Shown here in pieces: positions 1 through 11,442 of a stretch of 64,000 bases of DNA (positions are counted from its first letter, which is position 1; every line of letters starts with the position of its first letter). A program made the translations under genes and the position numbers. Source of the stretch: Lachnospiraceae bacterium (GTDB lineage: Bacteria > Bacillota > Clostridia > Lachnospirales > Lachnospiraceae); NCBI GenBank assembly GCA_910574195.1, contig CAJTBF010000014.1, forward strand, positions 1 to 64,000, in the 5' to 3' direction. Under the pieces are notes generated by a model, which saw only the letters and a program-made list of their open reading frames with translations, did no database searches and had not been told where the DNA came from.

Positions 1-26
1 CGATTGAAATAAAATATAATCAATCG
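1..26. repeat. Short perfect inverted repeat
   Basis: Seven-base arms (CGATTGA and TCAATCG) enclose a 12-base AT-rich loop at the window edge. No T-run follows, so it is not a clear terminator. The rest of positions 27-119 shows no gene. Confidence 0.35.
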
Positions 27-119
27 GCTTCGTCGCAAATTTAGAGCGGTTTGTCAAGCGTTTTTTTGAAAAAAGTGGGTGATTTTTTGAAACAAGGGTC
101 TGAAAGCCTTATAAAATAA

Positions 120-500
120 AGGCTGAAGATTCCGAGAAGTTATAATTTTATATCGGAGGATTACTGGGTATCACAGTATCCTCTGGTGCAGGAGCAGCTT
201 TTGCAGGCGGAGGTTTACGTATATGAGCAGGATGGAAAAGTGCAGGGATTCGCAGGTATGACAGGTAATTATCTTGCGGGAATTTTTGTAGAGAAAAAAA
301 GCCGCTTTCTGGGAATTGGAAAACTCCTTCTGGCATATATTAAGAAAGTATATCCAGTGTTCTCACTGCATGTTTATCGGAAAAATCAGCCGGCGGTTCA
401 TTTTTACCGGCGGGAGGGACTATCCTTCGCGGGGGAAGGAATCGAGGAACATACAGGAGAAGCAGAATATACCATGGTCTGGAATAAAAATGGCTGTTAG
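120..500 (+). pseudogene. GNAT acetyltransferase, 5'-truncated
   Basis: This is the C-terminal two thirds of a GNAT-fold N-acetyltransferase. The frame is open from 120 to 500 but has no ATG or normal start until a GTG at 186. Recognisable family sequence already begins before that GTG, at NFISEDYW (144-167). The rest carries the expected YVYE strand, the acetyl-CoA loop region (FLGIGKLLL) and the late FYRREG motif. Complete relatives have roughly 30 more residues at the N-terminus, which here are replaced by unrelated AT-rich sequence. A product started at GTG 186 would lack the first helix and strand. I read it as a decayed gene; a functional short form is unlikely. Confidence 0.7.
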
Positions 501-564
501 GTAGGACTGGAAAAATCTTTTTTGTCGGACCAAAGAATGGAAAGAAACGTGGAACAGAAAAGAA

Positions 565-614
565 AACCTCTCTTAACAGATAAAATAAAAGTCTGTCAAA
601 AGAGGTTCTTTTTT
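565..614. terminator. Bidirectional intrinsic terminator
   Basis: Imperfect hairpin with AACCTCT and AGAGGTT arms plus an inner ACAGA/TCTGT pair, flanked by A-rich sequence on the left and a T-run on the right. It lies between the truncated acetyltransferase and the convergent hemerythrin gene and could serve both. Confidence 0.7.
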
Positions 615-1980
615 ATGATTCTGTATTTTTAGAAGATTTTCTTTCAAAGAATTTATCTATATTCATTTTGATCTCGGCAGGCTTTAAATACTTTGACAGG
701 TAGCCTTCCGGTTTTAAGGAAATTACTTTTTGTACACTTTCCTGATCGACTCTGCCGGTCAGGAAGAAGACGGGAATACTTGCGAATTCTTCTTCCGAAC
801 GAATCATCTCCAATACCTGACGGCCATCACAGACTGGCATCTCATAGTCTAAAAGGACAAGATCTGGTTTATTCAGGGCGATAGATCGGAAAGCAGAAGT
901 TCCGGATTTGGCCAGGGTAATTTCATAGTCGTTTTCCAGCAGTTCTCTCATTCCTTCCCGTATCGTTAGAGAATCATCTACCACGAGTATCTTTTGTTTT
1001 TCATTTATTTCGCTGCTTTTCTTTCTTTTTAAGTATTCTTCGATTTCGGTCATTGCATTTTCTGCCTTGATAGGAGTCCCCACCCCATTTTGGAGCAGAT
1101 GGGGTGCGATAACACAGAAGGAAAAATATCCGGCTCCGGTATCAAACAGAAGACTGAACTGTGGTTTTTCACTTTCAAATACTTTTCGGAATTGTTCATA
1201 AGTCAGCAGATTTTCTTCTTTCATCTCACACAGGTTTGCTATCGGCAAGTGTTCACGGATTCGTCCGACGAATTGCTGCGCGGTATATCTGGCGGCATTG
1301 ATCAGCATGGAATCCAGCTTGTTGGATTGGAGCCCCAGTACTTTTCCGACGGTATTGATTAATAACTTTTCCTCAAAGACTAAAAAAATCTCCCAGGTTT
1401 CCTCCTGTTCTGTTGCATATACCAGGCGGTAATACACACCTTTGCCGAATTTTTCTCCGCCATAGCTTTCGCTGACTACATGGGATTCCAACTGAAACAT
1501 ATCATAGATAAGCTGTATGATTGTCTTTTTCATGGTGTTATGTTCTTCATCTGGTAAGAGGTCCACCCATTTATTTGTGTTAGTTCCTGTAATTGCCCGG
1601 TCCTCTGTCAGTGTATGTCCAATCAGCCAGCCGGCACAGACACCCAGGAAATGTTCTACTGTATCTGAGGAATACTCCATCTGTTCCAGTTCCTGCTCCA
1701 ACGCCGGAAGTGTTTTTTCCCGAAAGCCTTTATGAAGATGCCGGTGTGTTTCGAGGTCTTTATATTCAATAGATGCCATGTAATTTTCTTCATCCGTAAA
1801 GTGTTTTATGGCATGTTCTTTAAAATATTTGATTCCTTCCTGGCATATCCATTGGCTTTTCTTTTCCTCCTTACCGAATGCGAAGAGTTTATTGATGATT
1901 TTGAAGAGGCGTTGATGCTCCTTATCAATCACGTCTACTCCGATATTATACTCTTCTTTCCATACCAATTGATTGTCCAT
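613..1980 (-). CDS. Bacteriohemerythrin / CheX-like / response-regulator fusion
   Basis: A 455-residue soluble protein in three parts. Residues 1-130 are a bacteriohemerythrin domain with a complete di-iron ligand set: H22, H60, E64, H79, H83, H122 and D127, including the HFTDEE motif. Residues about 145-310 resemble the CheX/CheC phosphatase-like fold (weak call, by pattern only). Residues about 330-450 are a CheY-type receiver with the DD acidic pair and the phospho-acceptor Asp in LLDYEMP. The start is the ATG at 1980 because AAGGAGGA lies just upstream; the longer frame to 2061 has no such site. The family binds O2 or NO. A receiver joined to an O2 binder suggests an oxygen- or NO-linked signalling role. 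No DNA-binding or enzymatic output domain is visible and no chemotaxis genes are nearby. Confidence 0.85.
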   Translation of the reverse strand: MDNQLVWKEEYNIGVDVIDKEHQRLFKIINKLFAFGKEEKKSQWICQEGIKYFKEHAIKHFTDEENYMASIEYKDLETHRHLHKGFREKTLPALEQELEQMEYSSDTVEHFLGVCAGWLIGHTLTEDRAITGTNTNKWVDLLPDEEHNTMKKTIIQLIYDMFQLESHVVSESYGGEKFGKGVYYRLVYATEQEETWEIFLVFEEKLLINTVGKVLGLQSNKLDSMLINAARYTAQQFVGRIREHLPIANLCEMKEENLLTYEQFRKVFESEKPQFSLLFDTGAGYFSFCVIAPHLLQNGVGTPIKAENAMTEIEEYLKRKKSSEINEKQKILVVDDSLTIREGMRELLENDYEITLAKSGTSAFRSIALNKPDLVLLDYEMPVCDGRQVLEMIRSEEEFASIPVFFLTGRVDQESVQKVISLKPEGYLSKYLKPAEIKMNIDKFFERKSSKNTES

Positions 1981-2201
1981 ATCAGATCCTCCTTTTCTAC
2001 ATTTTGTTCTGCTTTTTTGTGGATATTTTTTGATTCTCTTTAATATATGAGGAAAAAACAATATCTGTTCGGAATGGGAATCTATAAAAGAAAATAAATG
2101 AACCCCATTCTTCTTAGCAGACAGACAAATCTACCGATAAATACTATACCATAAAATGGAGAAAATGGATATATATTATTTTGATTGAAGATGGGAATCT
2201 G

Positions 2202-3056
2202 TTAAATTTGTTTTCTGTATGCAGAGGGTGAAAATCCTTTTTGTTTACGAAAAATACGGCTGAAATAGAGGGGGTTTTCATAACCTACAATATTCCCAAT
2301 TTCTGTGATGGAATAGGAAGTCGTTTCCAGCAGCATCTGGGCGTTTGTAATACGGATAGAAACAATATACTGCATGGGCGTGGTTCCGGTATATTCCTTG
2401 AAATTACGAATAAACCAACTGACGCTCATTCCGCGGGACGCGGCATAGTCTTCGATACAAAGGTTCAGATTATAATGGTCGTTGAAATATTGAGCTGCCA
2501 GATCCATTTCCCGTTCCAGGTATTCGTTTTTGCGTGTGTGCTGCCTGGAAAGCTGCCGGTGTATGAGGATCAGGAGATGCCGGAGCAGCATGGACAACAT
2601 TTCCTTGTAGTTGGCCTGACAGTGCTGCAGTTCGGAGATCATTCGTTTAAACAGCCTTTCGTACTCCAGGGAAGTGCCGGTGTAAAATACGCGCATATCA
2701 TCCCGGATCCCGTAACTTCGCAGGATGTTCGTCACATTGCCGCCGGTGAAATGTACCCAGTATACCTCTGTCTGATCTGCAGCATAGTATTCGTATTTCT
2801 GAAATTCTTTCGGACGGTAAAGAACCATATTGCCGGCCGGGACAATGGTGTCATTTTCTGCATGATCAAAGTGGAAATGTGCAATGCCGGAGGAAACATA
2901 CAGAATCTGAAAATCCAATCGTCCACGGGGACGGTAGGTGGGAAGCTTTGGGCGGTTATAAAGGCGATAAGTGCCGCAGCTTCCCACAACCAAAGGTTTT
3001 GTCTTATCTTTGAAGTCTACGAGAGAATTATTGAGATATCCTGCGTTCATGTACAT
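2202..3056 (-). CDS. AraC-family regulator, divergent from beta-galactosidase
   Basis: A 284-residue cytoplasmic transcription factor. The N-terminal half is a cupin-like sensor domain (GIAHFHFDHAEN, then a YRPKEFQKY strand). The C-terminal 100 residues hold two helix-turn-helix motifs of the AraC/XylS type, ending in the conserved YFSRIFRKQKGFSPSAYR. GGAGGG sits 7 bases before the ATG at 3056; an in-frame TTG at 3062 is too close to that site. It is transcribed away from the GH2 gene across a 214-bp region that holds back-to-back promoters, so it most likely activates the beta-galactosidase/GPH symporter pair in response to a galactoside. The ligand is not known. Confidence 0.88.
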   Translation of the reverse strand: MYMNAGYLNNSLVDFKDKTKPLVVGSCGTYRLYNRPKLPTYRPRGRLDFQILYVSSGIAHFHFDHAENDTIVPAGNMVLYRPKEFQKYEYYAADQTEVYWVHFTGGNVTNILRSYGIRDDMRVFYTGTSLEYERLFKRMISELQHCQANYKEMLSMLLRHLLILIHRQLSRQHTRKNEYLEREMDLAAQYFNDHYNLNLCIEDYAASRGMSVSWFIRNFKEYTGTTPMQYIVSIRITNAQMLLETTSYSITEIGNIVGYENPLYFSRIFRKQKGFSPSAYRKQI

Positions 3057-3081
3057 ATCCAATCCCTCCGTTTTTATTTAT

Positions 3082-3110
3082 ATCATATCATTTTGTGCAG
3101 GTTTTGTCTA
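3082..3110 (-). promoter_or_regulatory. Promoter of the AraC regulator
   Basis: On the minus strand, TAGACA (3110-3105) and TATGAT (3087-3082) are separated by exactly 17 bases, a good sigma-A match 26 bases before the regulator's start. Confidence 0.65.
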
Positions 3111-3120
3111 ATTGGGTTTA

Positions 3121-3149
3121 TAGACTTTGTGAAAAAAAATTTATATAAT
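3121..3149 (+). promoter_or_regulatory. Promoter of the GH2 beta-galactosidase
   Basis: TAGACT and a perfect TATAAT (3144-3149) are 17 bases apart. The weak -35 box fits a promoter needing an AraC-type activator. The regulator's promoter lies back to back with it. Confidence 0.55.
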
Positions 3150-3243
3150 AACATCAGAACAAGAAAAGAGAACGAGCGGCTGTTTGAATCGGAACAGAAA
3201 AGGAAATGAAATAAAAGAGAACCAGGGAAGAAAAAACCAGTAA

Positions 3244-6309
<3,066 letters not shown>

Positions 6310-6369
6310 AAGCAGAAACAGATTTTATAGGGAAATTTCTCTACATTTCCTATGAAATACACCCCTGGT

Positions 6370-6418
6370 CTTTCGGATGCTCAAGCATGCATAAATCCGG
6401 AAAAGGAGGATCCGAAAG
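6370..6418 (+). repeat. Inverted repeat between GH2 and symporter genes
   Basis: Nine-base perfect arms (CTTTCGGAT and ATCCGAAAG) enclose a 31-base loop. There is no T-run, so it is more likely an mRNA-stabilising or processing hairpin than a terminator. The rest of 6310-6522 shows only the symporter's ribosome site. Confidence 0.45.
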
Positions 6419-6522
6419 CGGGAGGAAGAAACTGTCAACAGATTAGAAAAGGCAGAAAGGAGAAGGTTTTGGAAAGCAGTTTCTAATCGCAGGAATTCAT
6501 AGAAAGAAGGAGCGTACTTCTT

Positions 6523-7893
6523 ATGAAAGAAAAGACATATTTGAAATGGTATAACAAGGTGGGATATGGTTCCGGAGATATCGCTGGTAATGTGGTGTAT
6601 GCATTCCTGTCCTCTTTTGTTATGATTTATCTGACCAATACGATTGGTCTTTCCGCAGGCATTGTAGGTACTTTGATTGCAGTTTCCAAATTGTTTGACG
6701 GCTTTACGGATATTTTTTTCGGCGCCATGATTGATAAGACGCACAGCAGGCTGGGAAAAGCCAGACCATGGATGTTGTATGGTTACATCGGCTGTGCGGT
6801 TACACTGGCGGCTATCTTTGCGGTTCCCACAAGCTGGGGAACGACGGCGCAGTATACATGGTTTTTCATCGCGTATACGTTGCTGAACGGGGTATTTTAT
6901 ACGGCCAATAATATCGCGTATTCCGCATTGACTTCGTTGGTGACGAAGAACAGTAAAGAGCGGGTACAGATGGGGTCCTATCGGTTTATCTTTGCTTTTG
7001 GCACCAGCTTGCTGATTCAGTCCGTTACTATCGGATTCGTCGGGGCATGTGGAGGCGGCGCAAAAGCCTGGCGAACCGTAGCTATTGTGTATGCGGTAAT
7101 TGGTCTGGCGGTAAACACAATTTCTGCACTTTCAGTCAAAGAGCTTCCGGAGGAAGAGTTGAATGAGGGTGAGGACAGGAAGGCAGAGGAAGAGAAGTAT
7201 GGACTGGCGGAGGCGTTTGGACTGCTGATATCCAATAAGTTTTATCTGATGATCTGCGGTGTGTATATTCTGCAGCAGTTGTACGGAGCTATGATCAATT
7301 CCGGGATTTATTACATGACCTATGTACTGAAAAACGAAAATCTTTACGGAGTATTTTCCTGGGCATTTAATATTCCCCTGATTGTGGCGCTGATTTTTAC
7401 CCCTGCGCTTGTGGGAAAATGGAAAGGGATGTATAAGCTGAACCTGCGGGGATACATCCTGGCGGTAATCGGAAGAGCCCTGGTTGTCTTTGCAGGTTAT
7501 ATCGGAAGCGTGCCGCTGATGCTGGCGTTCACTGCACTTGCAGCGCTGGGACAGGGACCGTGGCAGGGAGATATGAACGCGGTGATTGCTTCCTGTTCGG
7601 AGTATACGTTTCTGACAAAAGGGAAACGGGTGGACGGAACCATGTATTCCTGTACTTCCCTGGGTGTGAAGCTGGGCGGCGGACTTGGCACAGCGGTGGC
7701 GGGATGGCTGTTGGAATTCAGTAAGTTTGACGGAAAACTGGCCGTACAGCCGGAATCCTGTATCAATATGCTGCATGTGATGTACCTGTGGCTGCCATTG
7801 TTGATCAATGTGATTATCATGCTGGTACTTTCCAGAATGAATGTGGAAGATACCAATGCAAAGATCCGGGAAGAAAAGGGGATCATAGGGTAG
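6523..7893 (+). CDS. GPH-family sugar:cation symporter
   Basis: A 456-residue membrane protein of the glycoside-pentoside-hexuronide:cation symporter family (MFS superfamily, MelB/XynP-like). About twelve hydrophobic segments are visible. Early in the chain are the family signatures: the YGSGDIAGN opening, then GFTDIFFGAMIDKTHSRLGKARPW, which contains the loop 2-3 aspartate and the arginine/lysine pair. A charged stretch near residue 210 (EELNEGEDRKAEEEK) is the central cytoplasmic loop. AAGGAG precedes the ATG. It follows the GH2 beta-galactosidase and very probably imports that enzyme's substrate; a pentoside or hexuronide cannot be excluded. It converges with the AraC gene at 7908 with only 14 bases between them. 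Confidence 0.9.
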   Translation: MKEKTYLKWYNKVGYGSGDIAGNVVYAFLSSFVMIYLTNTIGLSAGIVGTLIAVSKLFDGFTDIFFGAMIDKTHSRLGKARPWMLYGYIGCAVTLAAIFAVPTSWGTTAQYTWFFIAYTLLNGVFYTANNIAYSALTSLVTKNSKERVQMGSYRFIFAFGTSLLIQSVTIGFVGACGGGAKAWRTVAIVYAVIGLAVNTISALSVKELPEEELNEGEDRKAEEEKYGLAEAFGLLISNKFYLMICGVYILQQLYGAMINSGIYYMTYVLKNENLYGVFSWAFNIPLIVALIFTPALVGKWKGMYKLNLRGYILAVIGRALVVFAGYIGSVPLMLAFTALAALGQGPWQGDMNAVIASCSEYTFLTKGKRVDGTMYSCTSLGVKLGGGLGTAVAGWLLEFSKFDGKLAVQPESCINMLHVMYLWLPLLINVIIMLVLSRMNVEDTNAKIREEKGIIG

Positions 7894-7907
7894 AGTTCAA
7901 ACATGTT

Positions 7908-8780
7908 CTAAGTTTTTTGACTGCTGCCCTTCGGGGAAGAGTATGCGCGGGGAGTTTTTCCGAATTCTCGTTTAAATACCTTTAGATAATTGGAATAGTC
8001 GCGAAAGCCGCATTGCAGGCAGGCGTCCGTTACAGGACAGCCGCTGCGCAGCAGATTGCGGGACAGGATCAATCTTTTTTTCAAAATATACTGATAGAGT
8101 GATAAGCCGGTAAATTGTTTAAATTGCCGGCTTAAATAATATTTACTGAGATAAAACTGACCGGCCAGATGGTCCAGAGACAATGATTCGGTCAGATTTT
8201 CGTTAATATATTGTAAAACCTGGTTTATTTTTTCGTTTTCTGTGACATCATATTGGATAGAGTCCGGTGCATCGTAATAGGCGCGGCTGACATGTACCAG
8301 AAATTCCGTCAGATAAGCGGAAGCCAGCGCGGTGCTTCCGATTTCGCGGCTGTGTTTTGCTTCGGAGATCTGGGTACAGAGATGTTTGAGCCGTAAAATA
8401 TTCTGCCCGTCCGGACGAATCAGACGATAGTCGTTTAATGCTGCGTCTGTAAAACAGGCAGTCAGGTCTTCCCCATAAAGGTCCTTTAAATGTCCAAAGA
8501 AATCGTCCGCAAGCCATATAACGATTCTCTCATAAGGTTTGCCGGGATGAATGTCCGGACGGTGCATGTCGGAACTTCCGGTCAGAAGAATGTCTCCGGG
8601 ACGCAGCGTATAATTTTTTCCTTCGATGATATAATTTACATTCCCGGACAGAAAGAAAAAAATTTCATAAAAGGGATGTTGGTGAAACTCTACCGTAGGA
8701 GGAAATTCATTGTAAGTATGATGAAATTCAAAGTATCGTTCAGTCATTACCTGACTCGGATTAAATTCTTCTTTGTACAT
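7908..8780 (-). CDS. AraC-family regulator with cupin sensor
   Basis: A 290-residue transcription factor. Residues about 30-90 form a cupin (FHQHPFYEIFFFLSGN, then GDILLTGSSDMH) with histidines that could hold a metal or sugar. The last 100 residues form the double helix-turn-helix of AraC/XylS proteins (YLSRQFKQFTGLSLYQYI, then CGFRDYSNYLKVFKREFG). The ATG at 8780 is chosen; an in-frame GTG at 8789 is possible, and neither has a strong ribosome site. It is divergent from uxuA across a 400-bp region full of hairpins, so control of hexuronate genes is the simplest guess. Confidence 0.83.
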   Translation of the reverse strand: MYKEEFNPSQVMTERYFEFHHTYNEFPPTVEFHQHPFYEIFFFLSGNVNYIIEGKNYTLRPGDILLTGSSDMHRPDIHPGKPYERIVIWLADDFFGHLKDLYGEDLTACFTDAALNDYRLIRPDGQNILRLKHLCTQISEAKHSREIGSTALASAYLTEFLVHVSRAYYDAPDSIQYDVTENEKINQVLQYINENLTESLSLDHLAGQFYLSKYYLSRQFKQFTGLSLYQYILKKRLILSRNLLRSGCPVTDACLQCGFRDYSNYLKVFKREFGKTPRAYSSPKGSSQKT

Positions 8781-8807
8781 GAGGAGCACCGTTTTTTTTC
8801 GTCATAT

Positions 8808-8952
8808 TGTAACAGTTCAGCCCAGGACTTTGCACTTGCTGCAAAGTCCGTAAGAACGCATAACAGTTGGAATAGAATCCGGCCTCTTTGCCGTAAGGCA
8901 AACTTCAATAGGCCGGATGACGTAACTATTCAGCCATAGGCTGAGTAGTTAT
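8808..8952. repeat. Dispersed structured intergenic repeat, copy A
   Basis: Three consecutive hairpins fill the AraC/uxuA gap. The first has perfect 10-base arms (8825-8834 and 8840-8849). The second is nested: outer CCGGCCT/AGGCCGG (8879 and 8910) around inner TTTGCC-GTAA-GGCAAA, followed by CTTCAA. The third is a 14-base imperfect palindrome from GTAACTATTCAGCC (8922). The nested module reappears near 41.6 and 58.7 kb with different but still paired outer stems. The remainder of 8781-9183 holds the leader hairpins listed next. Confidence 0.7.
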
Positions 8953-9059
8953 GTTATATTTTATATTATAGGGCAAGATTTACCATATTTCAAGCCGGAA
9001 CTGCCATGTAAAAAAAGAAGAATTTTGTTATACTGTTTTTGAAAAAAGTTGTACGGATA

Positions 9060-9133
9060 GCCGCCAGTTCCCTGCGGAAAGCAATTATAACCAGGATGGC
9101 GGCCGTTACCGGGCGCGTCCGCAGGGTGCGGAC
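9060..9133 (+). promoter_or_regulatory. Hairpins in the uxuA leader
   Basis: Two hairpins precede the uxuA ribosome site: GCCGCCA/TGGCGGC (9060 and 9097) and GTCCGCA-GGG-TGCGGAC (9117-9133). No riboswitch class is recognised. They may only stabilise the leader, but the GC-rich stems stand out in an AT-rich gap. Confidence 0.4.
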
Positions 9134-9183
9134 AGTAGCGCATCATCCGGGTGATGGAAAGAAAAAGTAAGGAGGAAGAATTT

Positions 9184-10266
9184 ATGCAGATGACGTTCCG
9201 TTGGTACGGAGAAGGCAACGACAGTATTACGCCGGAAATGATCCGGCAGATTCCGGGGGTGACCGGACTTGTGTGGGCGCTGCACGACAAGCAGGCCGGG
9301 GAAGTGTGGGAAGTAGAGGAGATTGAGGAAGCCAGACGTCAGATTGAAGGCGCCGGATTTCATATGGAAGTCGTGGAAAGTGTGAATGTGCACGATGACA
9401 TTAAGATCGGTCTTCCTACCCGTGACCAGTATATTGAAAATTATAAAACGACGCTTCGCAATCTGGCCCAATTTGGGGTGAAAGTAGTAACCTACAATTT
9501 TATGCCGATTTTTGACTGGACAAGGACGGATCTGTTTCATCCTCTGGAAGACGGATCTACGGCACTGTTCTATGAAAAGGACCGGATTCAGGATGATTAC
9601 AAAGAGATGGCCGATTATATCCTGAATAATCTGCACGGGATGACATTTCCGGGGTGGGAGCCGGAGAGAATGGCGAAATTGGATGAACTTTTTGAGGCGT
9701 ACCGTCCGGTGACGAAAGAGAAACTGTGGGAGAATCTGCAGTATTTCCTGGAAGCGCTGATGCCCACCTGTCATGAGACAGGGATTAAGATGGCCATTCA
9801 TCAGGATGATCCGCCGTGGGATATTTTTGGAATTCCACGTTTGTTGTGTGATAAGGAGTCCATCGGACGTTTCCTGAAGATGGTGGACGATCCGTATAAT
9901 TGTCTCTGCCTGTGTTCCGGTTCTCTGGGTGCAAATCCGAAGAATAATGTGGCAGATATTGTCCGCACGTACTGTGACCGGATTGCATTTACACATATCC
10001 GTAACGTCCGGCATTATCCAAACGGAGATTTTACGGAAGCGTCCCACCGCGACTGTGACGGAGATACCGGGATTCTGGACATTATGAAGGCTTACCACGA
10101 CTGTGGTTATACCGGTTACGCCCGTCCGGATCATGGCCGTCATATTTGGGGCGAGCAGTGCAGACCGGGATACGGCCTGTATGACCGGGCGCTTGGAATC
10201 ATGTATCTGTGGGGATGCTGGGACATGTTGGAGAAGACCGAGGGGAAAGTGGACGTGAATGTCTGA
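9184..10266 (+). CDS. uxuA: Mannonate dehydratase
   Basis: A 360-residue cytoplasmic enzyme that converts D-mannonate to 2-keto-3-deoxy-D-gluconate in the glucuronate branch of hexuronate breakdown. The whole length matches UxuA: the N-terminal FRWYGEGNDSIT, then TYNFMPIFDWTRTDL, the metal-site HQDDPPWDIFG, and the late TGYARPDHGRHIWGE. The start at 9184 follows AAGGAGGAAGAA; the frame extends 33 bases further upstream without a ribosome site. It ends 14 bases before the SDR gene, which carries out the preceding step, so the two are one operon. The divergent AraC gene is the likely regulator. Confidence 0.95.
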   Translation: MQMTFRWYGEGNDSITPEMIRQIPGVTGLVWALHDKQAGEVWEVEEIEEARRQIEGAGFHMEVVESVNVHDDIKIGLPTRDQYIENYKTTLRNLAQFGVKVVTYNFMPIFDWTRTDLFHPLEDGSTALFYEKDRIQDDYKEMADYILNNLHGMTFPGWEPERMAKLDELFEAYRPVTKEKLWENLQYFLEALMPTCHETGIKMAIHQDDPPWDIFGIPRLLCDKESIGRFLKMVDDPYNCLCLCSGSLGANPKNNVADIVRTYCDRIAFTHIRNVRHYPNGDFTEASHRDCDGDTGILDIMKAYHDCGYTGYARPDHGRHIWGEQCRPGYGLYDRALGIMYLWGCWDMLEKTEGKVDVNV

Positions 10267-10280
10267 AAGGAGAGATTGTG

Positions 10281-11123
10281 ATGAATTTACCTTTGAATAT
10301 TGATTTTTCGGGAAAAGTAGTGGTAGTGACCGGAGCCGGCGGCGTGCTGTGCGGGACGATGGCGCGGGCGTTTGCCCAGGCCGGGGCAAAAGTGGCCGCA
10401 TTGGATTTGAATGAGGATGCGGTGAAGAAGCTGGCGGATGAATGTAAGGCGGAAGGATGGATTTGTGAAGGATATGGCGCCAACGTGCTGGATCAGGCTG
10501 CATTGAAGGAAGTCCACGCACAGGTGCGAAAGGATCTGGGACCGTGTGATATCCTGATTAACGGCGCCGGCGGGAATAATCCCAGAGCTACGACGGATAA
10601 TGAGTATCAGCATGAGGCGGCAGAGGGACAGAAAACATTTTTTGATCTGGATGCCAACGGAGTGGATTTTGTGTTTAAACTGAATTTCCAGGGAACCTTG
10701 CTTCCGACACAGGCATTTGCACAGGATATGGTGGAGAGAAAGCAGGGATGTATCCTGAACATTTCCTCCATGAACGCATATATTCCGCTGACAAAGATTC
10801 CGGCTTATTCCGGAGCGAAGGCGGCCGTTTCCAATTTTACGCAATGGCTGGCCACGCACTTTGCGGGAACCGGGATCCGCTGCAACGCGATCGCACCGGG
10901 ATTTCTGGTTTCCAACCAGAACCGGGCGCTTCTGTTCCATGAGGACGGAACCCCGACGGAACGTTCCAAAAAGATTTTAAATGGGACGCCGACGGGACGG
11001 TTTGTGGAAAGTGAAGAGCTCTTAGGCGGGGTGTTCTTCCTCTGCGACGAAAAAGCGGCCAGTGCGATTACAGGCGTTGTCCTGCCGATTGATGCCGGAT
11101 TTGCGGCATATTCCGGAGTGTAA
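10281..11123 (+). CDS. uxuB: SDR D-mannonate oxidoreductase (fructuronate reductase)
   Basis: A 280-residue short-chain dehydrogenase/reductase. The NAD(P)-binding motif is TGAGGVLCG near the N-terminus, NGAGGNNP is the middle motif, and the catalytic Ser with YSGAKAA gives the S-Y-K triad. It is longer than a minimal SDR and matches the YjmF-type protein that replaces the classical UxuB in Firmicutes, reducing D-fructuronate to D-mannonate. AAGGAGAG precedes the ATG at 10281. Immediate linkage to uxuA is the main support for the substrate. A strong terminator closes the operon 40 bases after the stop. Confidence 0.85.
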   Translation: MNLPLNIDFSGKVVVVTGAGGVLCGTMARAFAQAGAKVAALDLNEDAVKKLADECKAEGWICEGYGANVLDQAALKEVHAQVRKDLGPCDILINGAGGNNPRATTDNEYQHEAAEGQKTFFDLDANGVDFVFKLNFQGTLLPTQAFAQDMVERKQGCILNISSMNAYIPLTKIPAYSGAKAAVSNFTQWLATHFAGTGIRCNAIAPGFLVSNQNRALLFHEDGTPTERSKKILNGTPTGRFVESEELLGGVFFLCDEKAASAITGVVLPIDAGFAAYSGV

Positions 11124-11161
11124 ATAAGAAAAAAGAAAGAAAAAGTTTGTGTGGGTGAAAG

Positions 11162-11210
11162 AAACGAATCTCAGAAGTGTGCTGCAGTACACTCCTGAGA
11201 TTCGTTTTTT
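11162..11210 (+). terminator. Strong intrinsic terminator after uxuA-uxuB
   Basis: Long hairpin with AAACGAATCTCAG and CTGAGATTCGTTT arms, an inner AGTGT/ACACT extension, and a run of six Ts at the 3' end. A-rich on the other side, so it may work both ways. Confidence 0.88.
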
Positions 11211-11219
11211 ATGTGCCAT

Positions 11220-11258
11220 AGTATGCGGAAAAGCTGCCAGTGGCAGGTTTTCTGTATA
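11220..11258. repeat. Isolated unit of the 29.4-kb repeat family
   Basis: Contains GTATGCGGAAAAGCTGCC and GGCAGGTTTTCTGTAT around AGT, a terminator-like palindrome. The same unit occurs in diverged form several times at 29.4-29.7 kb. The rest of 11259-11442 carries a TATAAT at 11385 and the ribosome site of the next gene. Confidence 0.5.
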
Positions 11259-11442
11259 GTAACGGCAAAGTGGAAACGATGAGAGTTGTTACCGGGCCTT
11301 TTCACGGGAGTTGCATAATAATTGATGGTCGCCTGTCCGCACAAACAGAATGAAAATGCAGTGGATTTTTTTCTGTGATTTCGATATAATGAGAAAAGCA
11401 GGAATCAGAAAGAATGGTTTAGGAAAGAGAGGAAGAAAAGAG

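Noticed and set aside
2241-3209. A 322-codon plus-strand frame opposite the AraC regulator
   Set aside because: Antisense to a conserved AraC protein and running through its promoter region; no family resemblance.
9060-9133. Riboswitch in the uxuA leader
   Set aside because: Two simple hairpins only; no conserved core of a known class and no terminator/antiterminator choice.
9106-10521. A 471-codon minus-strand frame opposite uxuA and the SDR gene
   Set aside because: It is the antisense shadow of two clearly conserved genes, has no ribosome site and no recognisable domain.
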